DNA of 64,000 bases, taken from Achromobacter sp. AONIH1. GTDB lineage: Bacteria; Pseudomonadota; Gammaproteobacteria; Burkholderiales; Burkholderiaceae_B. The DNA is taken from the NCBI RefSeq assembly GCF_002902905.1, contig NZ_CP026124.1, forward strand, positions 6,200,001 to 6,264,000, given 5' to 3'. A model generated the notes under the pieces. The model did no database searches, had not been told where the DNA came from, and saw only the letters and a list, made by a program, of their open reading frames with translations. The number at the start of each line of letters is the position of its first letter. Within the stretch, counting starts at the first letter, position 1. Positions 26,815-35,663 of this stretch are shown here, piece by piece. Position numbers and translations under genes: made by a program.

Positions 26815-27705
26815 CTATTGCGCGAAAGCGAGTAAGGGAAAACGACCATCCGGGTCGAACAGCGCCTTGATCCGGGCATCCAGCCGGCGTCCCGCCTCCC
26901 GGGCCGCATCGTCCAACGGCGGCGCGTCGCCGCCTGCCGCTTCCCCGGCCGCCGGCACGGCCGTGAGCAGCACCTCCTGCACCCAGGCCAGCGTGCCGCC
27001 GTGCCCCAGCAGCAGATGCGCCAGGTTGACCGTGGCGGGCGCCTGTGGCCGCAGCGCGTCCAGCCGGTAACGACCGGCCCAGGCGCCGCCCACGGCGCAG
27101 GCGGCGGCGTCCGGCCCCGTGCTCAGCTGGAACAGCGCCGGCACCAGCCGCTGCAGCGTGGCCGAGCGCAGCGGCCGTTCGTCGCTCTCGCCAAAAGGCC
27201 CCAAGGTTTCCTCCACCCCGTCGGCCAGCACCACGTCGGCCGCCAGGACCCCGGACTGCGCGCAGCGTCCCGCCGGCCAGGCGGCTGGCGCCGCCAGCCA
27301 TTCGGCCAGCGTCATGGCGCCGGGCAGGCCGTCGAACTGCCGCAGGCCGGCTTGCGCCAGCACCGCCAGCGGCACGCCGGGCTGGGCCCGCCAGCGCGGC
27401 GTGTCTCCGGCCAGGCGGGCCAGGCCGCTGAGGTTCGCGGGATCCACCCGCAGGCAGGGACCAACGGCGGTTCCCTCCGCGCCGTCCAGCGCCAGGGCCA
27501 CGCCGTACTCGGCGCACAGCGCCCGGGCGTGGGCCAGGTCGCCCTCGCGCGCGGGCGCCAGCCAGCCGCGCGGGCCGTCCGCGCCGGCCTCGCCCAGGTC
27601 GCGCACGGCCCCCTGGCACAACAGCGTCAGGCGCTGGATGAATCGGGCCCAAGGCGTCTGCACGGGACGCCGGCCGAGCAGGAAAGCGCGCCGGGATGGC
27701 TGCAT
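26815..27705 (-). CDS. FAD-linked oxidase-like protein, probably incomplete
   Basis: A 296-residue protein with features of glycolate-oxidase-type flavoproteins. AVGPCLRVDPANLSGLARL and WRAQPGVPLAVLAQAGLRQF followed by LPGAMTLAEWLA look like the FAD-binding PCMH domain in abbreviated form. The C-terminal DARIKALFDPDGRFPLL is the typical end of that family. The N-terminus SRRAFLLGRRP resembles a twin-arginine start. It is shorter than GlcD or GlcE and poor in Gly-rich FAD loops, so it may be a degenerate or structural relative. It is divergent from the aminotransferase gene. The function is not assigned. Confidence 0.65.
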   Translation of the reverse strand: MQPSRRAFLLGRRPVQTPWARFIQRLTLLCQGAVRDLGEAGADGPRGWLAPAREGDLAHARALCAEYGVALALDGAEGTAVGPCLRVDPANLSGLARLAGDTPRWRAQPGVPLAVLAQAGLRQFDGLPGAMTLAEWLAAPAAWPAGRCAQSGVLAADVVLADGVEETLGPFGESDERPLRSATLQRLVPALFQLSTGPDAAACAVGGAWAGRYRLDALRPQAPATVNLAHLLLGHGGTLAWVQEVLLTAVPAAGEAAGGDAPPLDDAAREAGRRLDARIKALFDPDGRFPLLAFAQ

Positions 27706-27747
27706 GACTACAATCCCCCTTCTGCTTCAGATCGCTTCGAGAATCAA

Positions 27748-28908
27748 ATGCCCCGCCTTGCCCATCGCACCAACGACTTTCTGACATTCCGAGTCATGGA
27801 ACTCTTCAAGCAGGCGCAGGCCCTGCAGGCCGCGGGCAAGGACATTATCAGCCTGGGCATCGGCGAACCGGACTTTACCGCGCCGCCCCAGGTCGTGGAA
27901 GCGCTGGAGCGCGCGGCGCGTTCCGGCCTGAGCGGCTACAGCCCGACCGCCGGCCTGCCCGCGCTGCGCGAGACCATCGCCGGCTTCTACCTCGACCAGT
28001 TCGGCGCCCGCGTCGATCCCCGGCGCGTGATCGTGACCGCCGGCGCCTCCGGCGCCCTGACGCTGGCCTGCGCCGCACTGGTCAACGCCGGCGGCGAAGT
28101 GCTCATGCCCGACCCCTCCTATCCTGCCAACAGCAACTTTGTGCTGGCCGCCGGCGGCGTGCCGCGCCTGATCCCCAGCACCGCCGACAAGCGCTTCCAG
28201 CTGTCCGCCCAGGACGTGGCGCAACATTGGACGCCCGCCACCCAGGGCGTGCTGGTGGCCTCGCCCAGCAATCCCACCGGCACCTCGATCGCGCACGGCG
28301 AGCTGGCCGAGCTGCTGGCCCAGGTGCGCGCCCGCGACGGCTTCGCCATCGTCGACGAGATCTACCTGGGGCTGTCCTATGAAGGCCAGCCGCGCTCGGC
28401 GCTGACGCTGGACGACGACGTCATCGTCATCAACAGCTTCTCCAAGTACTTCCACATGACCGGCTGGCGCCTGGGCTGGATGATCGTGCCCGACAGCATG
28501 GTGGAGGCGGTCGAGAAGATCGCCTCCAGCCTGGCCATCTGCGCGCCCACGCTGGCCCAGCACGCCGCGCTGGCCTGCTTCACCGACGACGCGCTCAAGA
28601 CCTTCGCGCACCGCCGCGAAGCCTTCAAGCAGCGCCGCGACTACCTGCTGCCCGAATTCGAGCGCCTGGGACTGCGCGTGCCGGTCAAGCCGGACGGCGC
28701 CTTCTATATCTACGCCGACATCAGCGACCTGGGCATGGACAGCACCGCTTTCTCGCAACGCCTGCTGCTGGAAGCGGGCGTCGCGGCCGTGCCGGGCCTG
28801 GACTTCGGTCCGGCCCACGGCGACCACACCATGCGCTTCTCCTATGCCACCGGCCTGGACCGCCTGGAAGCGGCCGTCGATCGCATGGGCAAGCTGCTGG
28901 GTCACTGA
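27748..28908 (+). CDS. Pyridoxal-phosphate aminotransferase, class I/II (aspartate aminotransferase-like)
   Basis: A 386-residue fold-type I aminotransferase. The N-terminal IISLGIGEPDFTAPPQVVEA, the cofactor-site SPSNPTGTSIAHGEL and the Schiff-base Lys in NSFSKYFHMTGWRLGWMI (near residue 233) are all intact, with the C-terminal Arg in DHTMRFSYATG. It transfers amino groups between amino and keto acids; the closest resemblance is to aspartate/tyrosine/aromatic aminotransferases, but the substrate cannot be fixed. The ATG at 27748 was chosen because it starts the conserved N-terminal segment. A strong terminator follows. Confidence 0.9.
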   Translation: MPRLAHRTNDFLTFRVMELFKQAQALQAAGKDIISLGIGEPDFTAPPQVVEALERAARSGLSGYSPTAGLPALRETIAGFYLDQFGARVDPRRVIVTAGASGALTLACAALVNAGGEVLMPDPSYPANSNFVLAAGGVPRLIPSTADKRFQLSAQDVAQHWTPATQGVLVASPSNPTGTSIAHGELAELLAQVRARDGFAIVDEIYLGLSYEGQPRSALTLDDDVIVINSFSKYFHMTGWRLGWMIVPDSMVEAVEKIASSLAICAPTLAQHAALACFTDDALKTFAHRREAFKQRRDYLLPEFERLGLRVPVKPDGAFYIYADISDLGMDSTAFSQRLLLEAGVAAVPGLDFGPAHGDHTMRFSYATGLDRLEAAVDRMGKLLGH

Positions 28909-28935
28909 ACCGGCGTTCGGGTTCCATGAAAAACA

Positions 28936-28958
28936 ACGCGCCCCTCGGGGCGCGTTTT
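28936..28958 (+). terminator. Intrinsic terminator between convergent aminotransferase and transglycosylase genes
   Basis: ACGCGCCCC-TC-GGGGCGCGT is a perfect 9-bp stem followed by TTT. AAAAACA on the other side gives a U run on the minus strand too, so it probably works in both directions. Confidence 0.85.
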
Positions 28959-28987
28959 CCTGTGGCCGGGGCGCGACCGGATCGGGG

Positions 28988-29806
28988 TCAATCCCTCGCC
29001 AGCGCGATGCCCGAGGCCAGCGCTAGGCGCCGGCGCTCGGCCTGCACCTTGGCGCCATAACCGTTGTCGTCGGGGCCGGTTGCGCCGACGTAGCAGGCCA
29101 GTCCGCCATCGACCGAGCCGCGCCGGTTGATGCAGTCCTTCAGGATGGTGGCGCCCACCATGATGTTGGCGCCGGGATCCAGCGGATTCTTGCCGACCGC
29201 GTCGAACTTGTCCTGGTGGACGCTGGTCATGACCTGCATCAGGCCCTGCGCGCCCACATGGCTTTCGGCCAGCGGGTTGTAGCGCGACTCGATGGCGATC
29301 ACGGCCAGCAGCAACAGCGGATCGAGCTGCTTGTCGCGGCCGACCTTGTACACCGTGCCCACCAGCGGGCCGGTGGCGTCATAGGCGACCTTGTACTTGC
29401 GCGAAATATAGTTGCGCAAGGCTTCGGCCTGCGGGCCGGTGGCGACCATGGCGGGCTTCTTGGGCGCCGGCGGCGCCACGCGGGCCGGCCCGAGCATGCC
29501 GGTGGCGTTGCTGGCGGGCGCGGCGGGCACGGCCATCGCGATGGCCGAGGACGAATCTATGCTGAGTTCGGATCCGGTGTCGGACTCGGAACCCGCTTGC
29601 ATGGATGTAGGCGCGAGGGCGGTCAACAAGGCTTTGTGCACCTGCAATGCCTGGTCGCGCAAACCAGGCAGGGCGAATCCCATGCTTACCGTCACGATCA
29701 CGGCAATGCCCAGGTAGACGGAGCAAATGCGCAGGGATTCGGCAAGATAGTGGTGCACTCCTTGGGCCATGCGCCTGAACAGGCTGGCCACTGACGCATC
29801 GGGCAT
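28988..29806 (-). CDS. Membrane-anchored lytic transglycosylase-domain protein
   Basis: A 272-residue protein. A transmembrane segment near residues 27-48 ([20 protein letters not shown]) is followed by a ~70-residue Ala/Pro/Ser-rich linker. The C-terminal SLT domain has the catalytic Glu in [20 protein letters not shown], the GLMQVM motif and [11 protein letters not shown]. It should cleave glycan strands of peptidoglycan in the periplasm. The ATG at 29806 is preceded by a perfect AGGAGG; the frame is open 22 codons further but without a better start. It is divergent from ubiD. Confidence 0.9.
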   Translation of the reverse strand: MPDASVASLFRRMAQGVHHYLAESLRICSVYLGIAVIVTVSMGFALPGLRDQALQVHKALLTALAPTSMQAGSESDTGSELSIDSSSAIAMAVPAAPASNATGMLGPARVAPPAPKKPAMVATGPQAEALRNYISRKYKVAYDATGPLVGTVYKVGRDKQLDPLLLLAVIAIESRYNPLAESHVGAQGLMQVMTSVHQDKFDAVGKNPLDPGANIMVGATILKDCINRRGSVDGGLACYVGATGPDDNGYGAKVQAERRRLALASGIALARD

Positions 29807-29888
29807 AAAGACCTCCTGCGTATCAAAGAGGGGGTTAATGTTAACCTCTCTGGCTGATCGAAATGTAACCAAATTGCCGGGATCTGTA

Positions 29889-31433
29889 GTGAAATACCGC
29901 GACCTTCGAGACTTTCTCGCTCAACTCGAACGCATGGGCGAACTCAAGCGCATCGCCGCGCCCGTCTCCACGCGCCTGGAAATGACCGAGATTTCCGACC
30001 GCGTACTGCGCGCCTCGGGCCCGGCCCTGCTGTTCGAGAACGTACAGCACGACGGCCGCCCGGCGCAGATGCCGGTGCTGGCCAACCTGTTCGGCACGCC
30101 GGCGCGCGTGGCGCGCGGCATGGGCGCCGACGACGTCAGCGCCTTGCGCGACATCGGCGAGCTGCTGGCCTCGCTGCGCGAGCCCGAAGCGCCCAAGGGC
30201 CTGCGTGACGCGCTGGCCAAAGTCTCGATGCTGAAGTCGGCGCTGTGGGACATGAGCCCCAAGAACGTCAAGAGTCCGGCCTGCCAGGAAGTGGTCTGGG
30301 AAGGCAAGGACGTGGACCTGACCCGCCTGCCAATCCAGACCTGCTGGCCTGGCGACGTGGCGCCGCTCTTGACCTGGGGCCTGGTGATCACGCGCGGCCC
30401 CAACGCCAAGCGCCAGAACCTGGGTATCTACCGTCAGCAATTGCTGGGGCCGAACAAGCTCATCATGCGCTGGCTGTCGCACCGCGGCGGCGCGCTGGAT
30501 TTCCGCGACCACGCGATCGCCCATCCCGGCACGCCCTTCCCCATCGCCGTGGCGCTGGGCGCCGACCCGGCCACCACGCTGGGCGCGGTCACGCCGGTGC
30601 CGGACAGCCTGTCCGAATACCAGTTCGCCGGCCTGTTGCGCGGCTCGCGCACCGAGGTCGCGCAGGCGATGGGCAGCAACCTGTCGGTGCCGGCCTGGGC
30701 CGAGATCGTGCTCGAAGGGCATCTGCTGCCGGCCTCCGACCCGCGCGCGCTGCCGCCCGCCGTGCCCGAGGGCGCCCCGCCGCCCCCGGACACCGGCTAC
30801 GAGATGGCGCTGGAAGGCCCCTACGGCGATCACACCGGCTACTACAACGAGCAGGACTGGTTCCCGGTCTTCACGGTGGAAAGGATCACGATGCGGCGCA
30901 ATCCCATCTATCACTCCACCTACACCGGCAAGCCGCCGGACGAGCCGGCCGTGCTGGGCGTGGCGCTGAACGAAGTGTTCGTGCCACTGCTGCGCCGCCA
31001 ACTGCCGGAGATCGTGGACTTCTACCTGCCGCCCGAAGGCTGCAGCTACCGCCTGGCCGTCGTGTCGATCCGCAAGCAATACGCCGGCCACGCCAAGCGC
31101 GTCATGTTCGGCCTGTGGAGCATCCTGCGCCAGTTCATGTACACCAAGTTCATCGTGGTGGTGGACGAGGACATCGACCCGCGCGACTGGAAGGAAGTGG
31201 TCTGGGCCATGACCACGCGCATGGACCCGGTGCGCGACACGCTGCTGGTCGAGAACACGCCGATCGACTACCTGGACTTCGCCTCGCCCGTCTCCGGCCT
31301 GGGCGGCAAGATGGGGCTGGACGCCACCAACAAATGGCCGGGCGAGACCAGCCGCGAATGGGGCACGCCCATCGTGATGGACGCCGAGGTCAAACAGCGC
31401 GTGGACGCCATGTGGAGCGAGCTGGGGCTCTGA
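29889..31433 (+). CDS. ubiD: 4-hydroxy-3-polyprenylbenzoate decarboxylase UbiD
   Basis: A 514-residue UbiD-family decarboxylase that uses prenylated FMN. It removes the carboxyl group from the polyprenyl-hydroxybenzoate intermediate in ubiquinone synthesis. Conserved blocks: [20 protein letters not shown] at the N-terminus, [40 protein letters not shown] and the C-terminal [20 protein letters not shown]. The GTG at 29889 was chosen because it starts exactly at the family's usual MKYxDLRDF end; an in-frame ATG at 29838 would add 17 unrelated residues. The flavin prenyltransferase ubiX is not in the window. Confidence 0.93.
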   Translation: MKYRDLRDFLAQLERMGELKRIAAPVSTRLEMTEISDRVLRASGPALLFENVQHDGRPAQMPVLANLFGTPARVARGMGADDVSALRDIGELLASLREPEAPKGLRDALAKVSMLKSALWDMSPKNVKSPACQEVVWEGKDVDLTRLPIQTCWPGDVAPLLTWGLVITRGPNAKRQNLGIYRQQLLGPNKLIMRWLSHRGGALDFRDHAIAHPGTPFPIAVALGADPATTLGAVTPVPDSLSEYQFAGLLRGSRTEVAQAMGSNLSVPAWAEIVLEGHLLPASDPRALPPAVPEGAPPPPDTGYEMALEGPYGDHTGYYNEQDWFPVFTVERITMRRNPIYHSTYTGKPPDEPAVLGVALNEVFVPLLRRQLPEIVDFYLPPEGCSYRLAVVSIRKQYAGHAKRVMFGLWSILRQFMYTKFIVVVDEDIDPRDWKEVVWAMTTRMDPVRDTLLVENTPIDYLDFASPVSGLGGKMGLDATNKWPGETSREWGTPIVMDAEVKQRVDAMWSELGL

Positions 31434-32070
31434 CCCCGCCGGCGGGCGGCGCGCGGTCTCCCCGCGCAATCGATTGAAGCCGCCCGCGCCGCGCCTCGCG
31501 CATCCAACCGTTACAAGCCGTTCCAAACGGCCTGTGAACGAGCGCTCCGAATCCGCCGAGAGCCGCATCTTTCCAGGCCTGGCGGCCGGTTCTTAAGACT
31601 CTCTTCAACTTTGTATGCGCCTCGTCCGGGGCTTTCTACACTGCCGGCATGATGACTGTTCCGCGACGGTCCCGGCCCGGCAAGCACTGCCGCGCCCAGC
31701 GACACGCGGGCGGTCATTCTCGAACGAATCGGCAACATCAACGCCGTCCCTGTTTTCCCCAGGGATGACGATCCCGACAGTCGTCATGCCGGCCTTTCCG
31801 GATTGAATCACCGCAGGCTCTGGCAGGCGCGCACAGACGCTCCGCCCGCGCCTCGCCCGGCCAGCGCGACCTGTCGGCATCCGCCCCGCCATTCCTGGCC
31901 GGGGCATGCGCCGGACAAGCATCCGTCCCGTCGATCGTTCGCCGCAGTTCCCCGCGCCGGGAGCACGCGCCAGTCCCCTGCCGCGTGTCGAAGCAGGCGC
32001 CCGCTGAATCGCCGCCGCAGCATGCTCGCAATCGCGACGGCGTTCAAAACATTGAATAAGAGGACTCATC
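31434..32070 (+). other. 637-nt non-coding interval before the DUF11 surface-protein locus
   Basis: I see no convincing gene here; open frames on both strands lack ribosome binding sites and recognisable domains. The interval holds a dyad GCCGTT-CCA-AACGGC near 31511-31525 and a direct repeat CTTAAG-N5-CTTCAA at 31592-31608 that resembles an OmpR-family half-site pair. A possible -10 TACACT follows at about 31637. A long transcribed leader or an unrecognised small RNA is possible. GAGG at 32061-32064 before the ATG at 32071 is the ribosome binding site of the first surface gene. Confidence 0.5.
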
Positions 32071-32604
32071 ATGAAGAAGGTTCTGGGATTGATATTTGCC
32101 GCCAGCGTCGTGTTGGCCGCGCCGCTCGCCCACGCCAAGGAAGCCGTTCCGGCCGCCAAGCGCGTCGAACAGCCCGCCCCCGTCAGCGTCACGCTGAGCG
32201 CCTGGTCGGTCACGCTGGACAAGGCCGGCAAGGAGAGATTCAAGCGCGCCGAATCCGCCAAGCCCGGCGACGTCATCGAATACCGCGCCGAGCTGCGCAA
32301 CGTCTCCCGCGCCACGCTAAAGGATCAGGCCCTGACGCTGCCGGTGCCTCCCGGCACCGCCTACGTGCCGTCCTCGGCGCGGCCGGCGCAGGCGCAGGCT
32401 CGCGCGGACGGTGGCAAGTTCGAGGCCATGCCGCTGATGCGCGTCGAGCGCAATGCGCAGGGCCAGGAAGAAAAAATCGCCGTGCCGCCCGAGGCATACC
32501 GCGCGCTGCACTGGCCGGTGACTGACCTTCCCGCTGGCAGCAGCTTCAAGGCCACGGCCCGCGTGCGCGTGACCGACACGCCTGCCGAGGCGGCCAAGGA
32601 CTAA
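32071..32604 (+). CDS. Small exported DUF11-like protein
   Basis: A 177-residue protein with a clear Sec signal peptide, MKKVLGLIFAASVVLAAPLA followed by a cleavage site at AHA-KE. The mature part is one DUF11-like beta domain: AESAKPGDVIEYRAELRNVS, then LTLPVPPGTAYVPSSAR and a C-terminal DLPAGSSFKATARVRV. DUF11 modules are immunoglobulin-like repeats of large surface proteins. No membrane segment or lipobox follows, so it is predicted periplasmic or secreted. It is the first gene of a run of four exported DUF11/SdrB proteins and may be an accessory or pilin-like subunit; that role is inference. Confidence 0.85.
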   Translation: MKKVLGLIFAASVVLAAPLAHAKEAVPAAKRVEQPAPVSVTLSAWSVTLDKAGKERFKRAESAKPGDVIEYRAELRNVSRATLKDQALTLPVPPGTAYVPSSARPAQAQARADGGKFEAMPLMRVERNAQGQEEKIAVPPEAYRALHWPVTDLPAGSSFKATARVRVTDTPAEAAKD

Positions 32605-32761
32605 GCCGCCCGCCATGGCGGCGCGCCCTTTTGCCGCGCCGCCCGCTACCCACATCGCGTTTCCTTCATCGCGGCGCCGGATTTCCGCGCGCCCCGGGGG
32701 ACGCTTTGCGTCCGAACACGGCGGAGGGCCGCGTTCGATGGTTCCACCTCTAAGGAAATTC

Positions 32762-35554
32762 ATGAGAGCTCTACCCAAGAAGAGCGCCACGCGCTGGCTC
32801 GGCGCCGCCGCGCCAGCGCTGGTGGCCTGGTCTTTGACCTCGGGCATGGCCCAGGCGGCAACCCCGGCGGCCGGCACGATCATCAGCAACCAGGCCGCCG
32901 CGTCGTACACCGACGGCCAGGGCGTCGACCGCGTGTCGCAATCCAACGCCGTCGAGACCCTGGTGCTGCCCAAGGCCGCGTTCAGCCTGGCCAGCGACAA
33001 CACCAAGCAGGCCTCGCCGGGATCCACCGTGTACTTCACGCACACGCTGACCAATACCGGCAACGCCGCCGACACCTTCAAGATCACGGTCGACAAGCCC
33101 GCCAACACCGTCGGCTCGCCGGCCTCGACCTGCGATATCTACATCGACGAGGACGGCAACGGCCTGCCCGACTCGAATACCCCGATCGGCGCTTGCGGCA
33201 CGCCCTTCACCACCACCTCGGTGCTGGCCGGCGGCCTCTACCGCTTCGTCATCGGCGCCACGGTCAACGGCCAGGCCTCCATGGGCGATGAAGCCACGAT
33301 CGCCGTCCACGCCAAGAGCGTCACCGACCCGGCCGCGACCGGCGCGCCCGAGCAGAACACGGACACGCTGCAAATCGCCAACGGCGCGGCGTTCAACGTG
33401 AACAAATCGTCCAACAAATCCTCCGGCCCGACGGGTTCGGTGATCACCTATACCTTCACCATCGCCAACACCGGCAACGCGGCCGGCGATCTGACCATCA
33501 CCGACGCGCTCGGCAACGGCCCCACCGCGGGTCTGCGCTACGTGTCGGGCTCGGGCACCTGGTCCAACGGCCAGGGCGCGCTGACGGACGCATCGGACGG
33601 CGCCGAGAAGAGCGACGGCAACGGCGGCTCGATCGACTACCAGGCGCCCACCGAGGCGTCCAAGCCGGGCGACGTGGTGGTCAAGCTGACGGGCTTCAAT
33701 CCCGGCGCGACCCAGACCGTGACCTTCCAGGCCAAGGTGGCCGACACCGCCACGGTCGGCAAGGACATGACGACCAACGCCGCCGACTACACCTGCCAGA
33801 TCGGTGACGGCGGCAAGGACTGCCGCACCAACGAGGTCATCTTCGAAGTGCTGCGCGCCATGAGCGTCGTCGCCAACGGCAGCACCTCCAGCAGCGTCAA
33901 CGGTTCGAACGAACCGCTGACGGTGACCGAGGCGACCGCGGGTTCGACGGTGCACTGGACCGACGTGATCTGGAACACCGGCAACGACACCGAGACCTAC
34001 CAGCTGACGCTGTCCAAGGAGAACTTCCCGGCCGGCACGACCTTCATGCTGTTCCAGGCCGACGGCGCGACGCCGCTGGTCCAGGGCTTGACGCCGCCGA
34101 TTCCCGCCTCGGGCTCCGCCGGAGTCTGCGCGGCGCCGCTGGTCAAGGATGCCGAGACCAACGCTTGCGGCTACCCCGTCGTCGTGCAGGCGCAGCTGCC
34201 CATGAACGCGTCCGGCGACGGCCCGTTCCTGGCCAGCTATATCGCGGCCTCGACATCCGACCCGTCGCAGACCGATTCGGTCGAGAACCAGTTAGCCAAG
34301 CTGTCGTCCGCCGCCTTCGTGCTGGCCAACGACATCTCCGCCGCCCTGCGCGGCACGGCCACGCCGCAGACCACGCTGACGGCGACGATCGGCGGCAGCG
34401 TCACCTTCCCCCTGTACGTCAAGTCCAACAGCGTCGATACCTTCGCCCTGTCGTACTCGGGCACCGACTTCAACGCGGGCATCGTCCCGGCCGGCTGGCG
34501 CGTGGAATTCCGCTCGCCCACGGCCGGCACCTGCGACGCGCCCGGCGCCCAGATCATGAACGCCCGCGTCACCGAGACGGCCGATCCGTCGGACACGACC
34601 ACGCCCGACGCCACGCTGATCGCCTGCGCCGTGGTGTCCGCGCCCGAAGACGCGGCCCAGAGCACGCAGAAGGTGTATTTCAAGGCCACCGGCACCTCGG
34701 GCGTGTCCAGCGCCAAGCTCGACGCCGTCACCATCAGCGCCAATCGCCTGATCTCCCTGGTGCCGAACCAGACCCAGCAGGTCGCCCCCGGCGGCAGCGT
34801 GACCTATAGCCACGTGCTGACCAACCAGGGCAACCAGGCCGAAGGCGGCACCTGCTCGGCCATGAGCTTCTCGGGCGATAACTCGCTGGCGGGCGACGGC
34901 TGGACCTCGGTCGTGTACTACGACGCCAACAACAACGGCGAACTGGATCCGAGCGACCCCGTGGTCGAATCGCTGGCCCAGATCACCGCCTCCGGCAAGT
35001 ACACCGACGGCACCGCCGCCGTGGCGGGCACGCTGCCTTCGGGCAAGGGCCTGCGCCTGTTCGTCAAGGTCTTCGCTCCGTCGAGCGCGGCCGCCGGCGA
35101 AACCGACAACCGCACGCTGCAGGCCATCGTCAAGAACAGCACCGGCGCCGGCGCCTGCGCCAGCCCCGAACCGGCCGCGCAAAGCGTGGTGGACACCAGC
35201 AACGTGATGACCGCGCAGATCCGGCTGCTCAAGGAACAAGGCCTGGATGCGAAGTGCGACGGCGTCGTAGACCTGGCTTTCAGCGCCACCCAGATCCAGG
35301 TCAAGCCCGGCGAGTGCGTGATCTATCGCGTGCAGGCCAGCAATCAGGGCGTGGACGCGGTCACCAACGTGATCATGAACGATTCGGTCCCGGCCTTCTC
35401 GACCTACGTCGACATCAAGGACTCGTCCATCTGCACCCCGGGTCAGGCCACCACGCCGGCCAATGGCGGCACCGGCTCGGTCACCTGCAACGTGGGTGAA
35501 CTCAAGCCTGGCGCCAAGGCCACGATGCAGTTCAACGTCAAGCTGGACGACTGA
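32762..35554 (+). CDS. Large exported DUF11-repeat protein
   Basis: A 930-residue protein with a signal peptide of ~33 residues (ending GMAQA-AT), followed by several DUF11-type modules. Module starts with the pattern PGSxVxYxHxLxNxG occur near residues 85, 222, 392, and again late in the protein in APGGSVTYSHVLTNQGNQ and KPGECVIYRVQASNQG. EF-hand-like acidic loops IDEDGNGLPD and YYDANNNGELDPSDP suggest calcium binding. There is no LPXTG, barrel or membrane anchor, so how it stays at the surface is unknown. The ATG at 32762 has AAGGA 5 bases upstream; the open frame starts earlier but without a signal peptide. The product may be assembled with the barrel protein encoded next. Confidence 0.85.
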   Translation: MRALPKKSATRWLGAAAPALVAWSLTSGMAQAATPAAGTIISNQAAASYTDGQGVDRVSQSNAVETLVLPKAAFSLASDNTKQASPGSTVYFTHTLTNTGNAADTFKITVDKPANTVGSPASTCDIYIDEDGNGLPDSNTPIGACGTPFTTTSVLAGGLYRFVIGATVNGQASMGDEATIAVHAKSVTDPAATGAPEQNTDTLQIANGAAFNVNKSSNKSSGPTGSVITYTFTIANTGNAAGDLTITDALGNGPTAGLRYVSGSGTWSNGQGALTDASDGAEKSDGNGGSIDYQAPTEASKPGDVVVKLTGFNPGATQTVTFQAKVADTATVGKDMTTNAADYTCQIGDGGKDCRTNEVIFEVLRAMSVVANGSTSSSVNGSNEPLTVTEATAGSTVHWTDVIWNTGNDTETYQLTLSKENFPAGTTFMLFQADGATPLVQGLTPPIPASGSAGVCAAPLVKDAETNACGYPVVVQAQLPMNASGDGPFLASYIAASTSDPSQTDSVENQLAKLSSAAFVLANDISAALRGTATPQTTLTATIGGSVTFPLYVKSNSVDTFALSYSGTDFNAGIVPAGWRVEFRSPTAGTCDAPGAQIMNARVTETADPSDTTTPDATLIACAVVSAPEDAAQSTQKVYFKATGTSGVSSAKLDAVTISANRLISLVPNQTQQVAPGGSVTYSHVLTNQGNQAEGGTCSAMSFSGDNSLAGDGWTSVVYYDANNNGELDPSDPVVESLAQITASGKYTDGTAAVAGTLPSGKGLRLFVKVFAPSSAAAGETDNRTLQAIVKNSTGAGACASPEPAAQSVVDTSNVMTAQIRLLKEQGLDAKCDGVVDLAFSATQIQVKPGECVIYRVQASNQGVDAVTNVIMNDSVPAFSTYVDIKDSSICTPGQATTPANGGTGSVTCNVGELKPGAKATMQFNVKLDD

Positions 35555-35599
35555 CCGTCCCTTCCCGTTCGCCTGGGCGCAAGCCCTGGCATCCGATTC

Positions 35600-35625
35600 G
35601 AGGCGGCTCCCGCCGGAGCCGCCTC
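35600..35625 (+). terminator. Perfect 11-bp hairpin between the DUF11 gene and the barrel-protein gene
   Basis: GAGGCGGCTCC-CGCC-GGAGCCGCCTC lies 46 bases after the DUF11 gene stop and 38 bases before the next start. Without a U run it is better read as a partial terminator or mRNA stability element that lowers expression of the very large downstream gene. Confidence 0.5.
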
Positions 35626-35663
35626 GTCATTCCCAAAACCCTGATTCGGAAAGATTGATACGC

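Noticed and set aside
29838..29888. ATG start for ubiD at 29838
   Set aside because: The added 17 residues have no family resemblance, whereas the GTG at 29889 gives the standard KYRDLRDF start.
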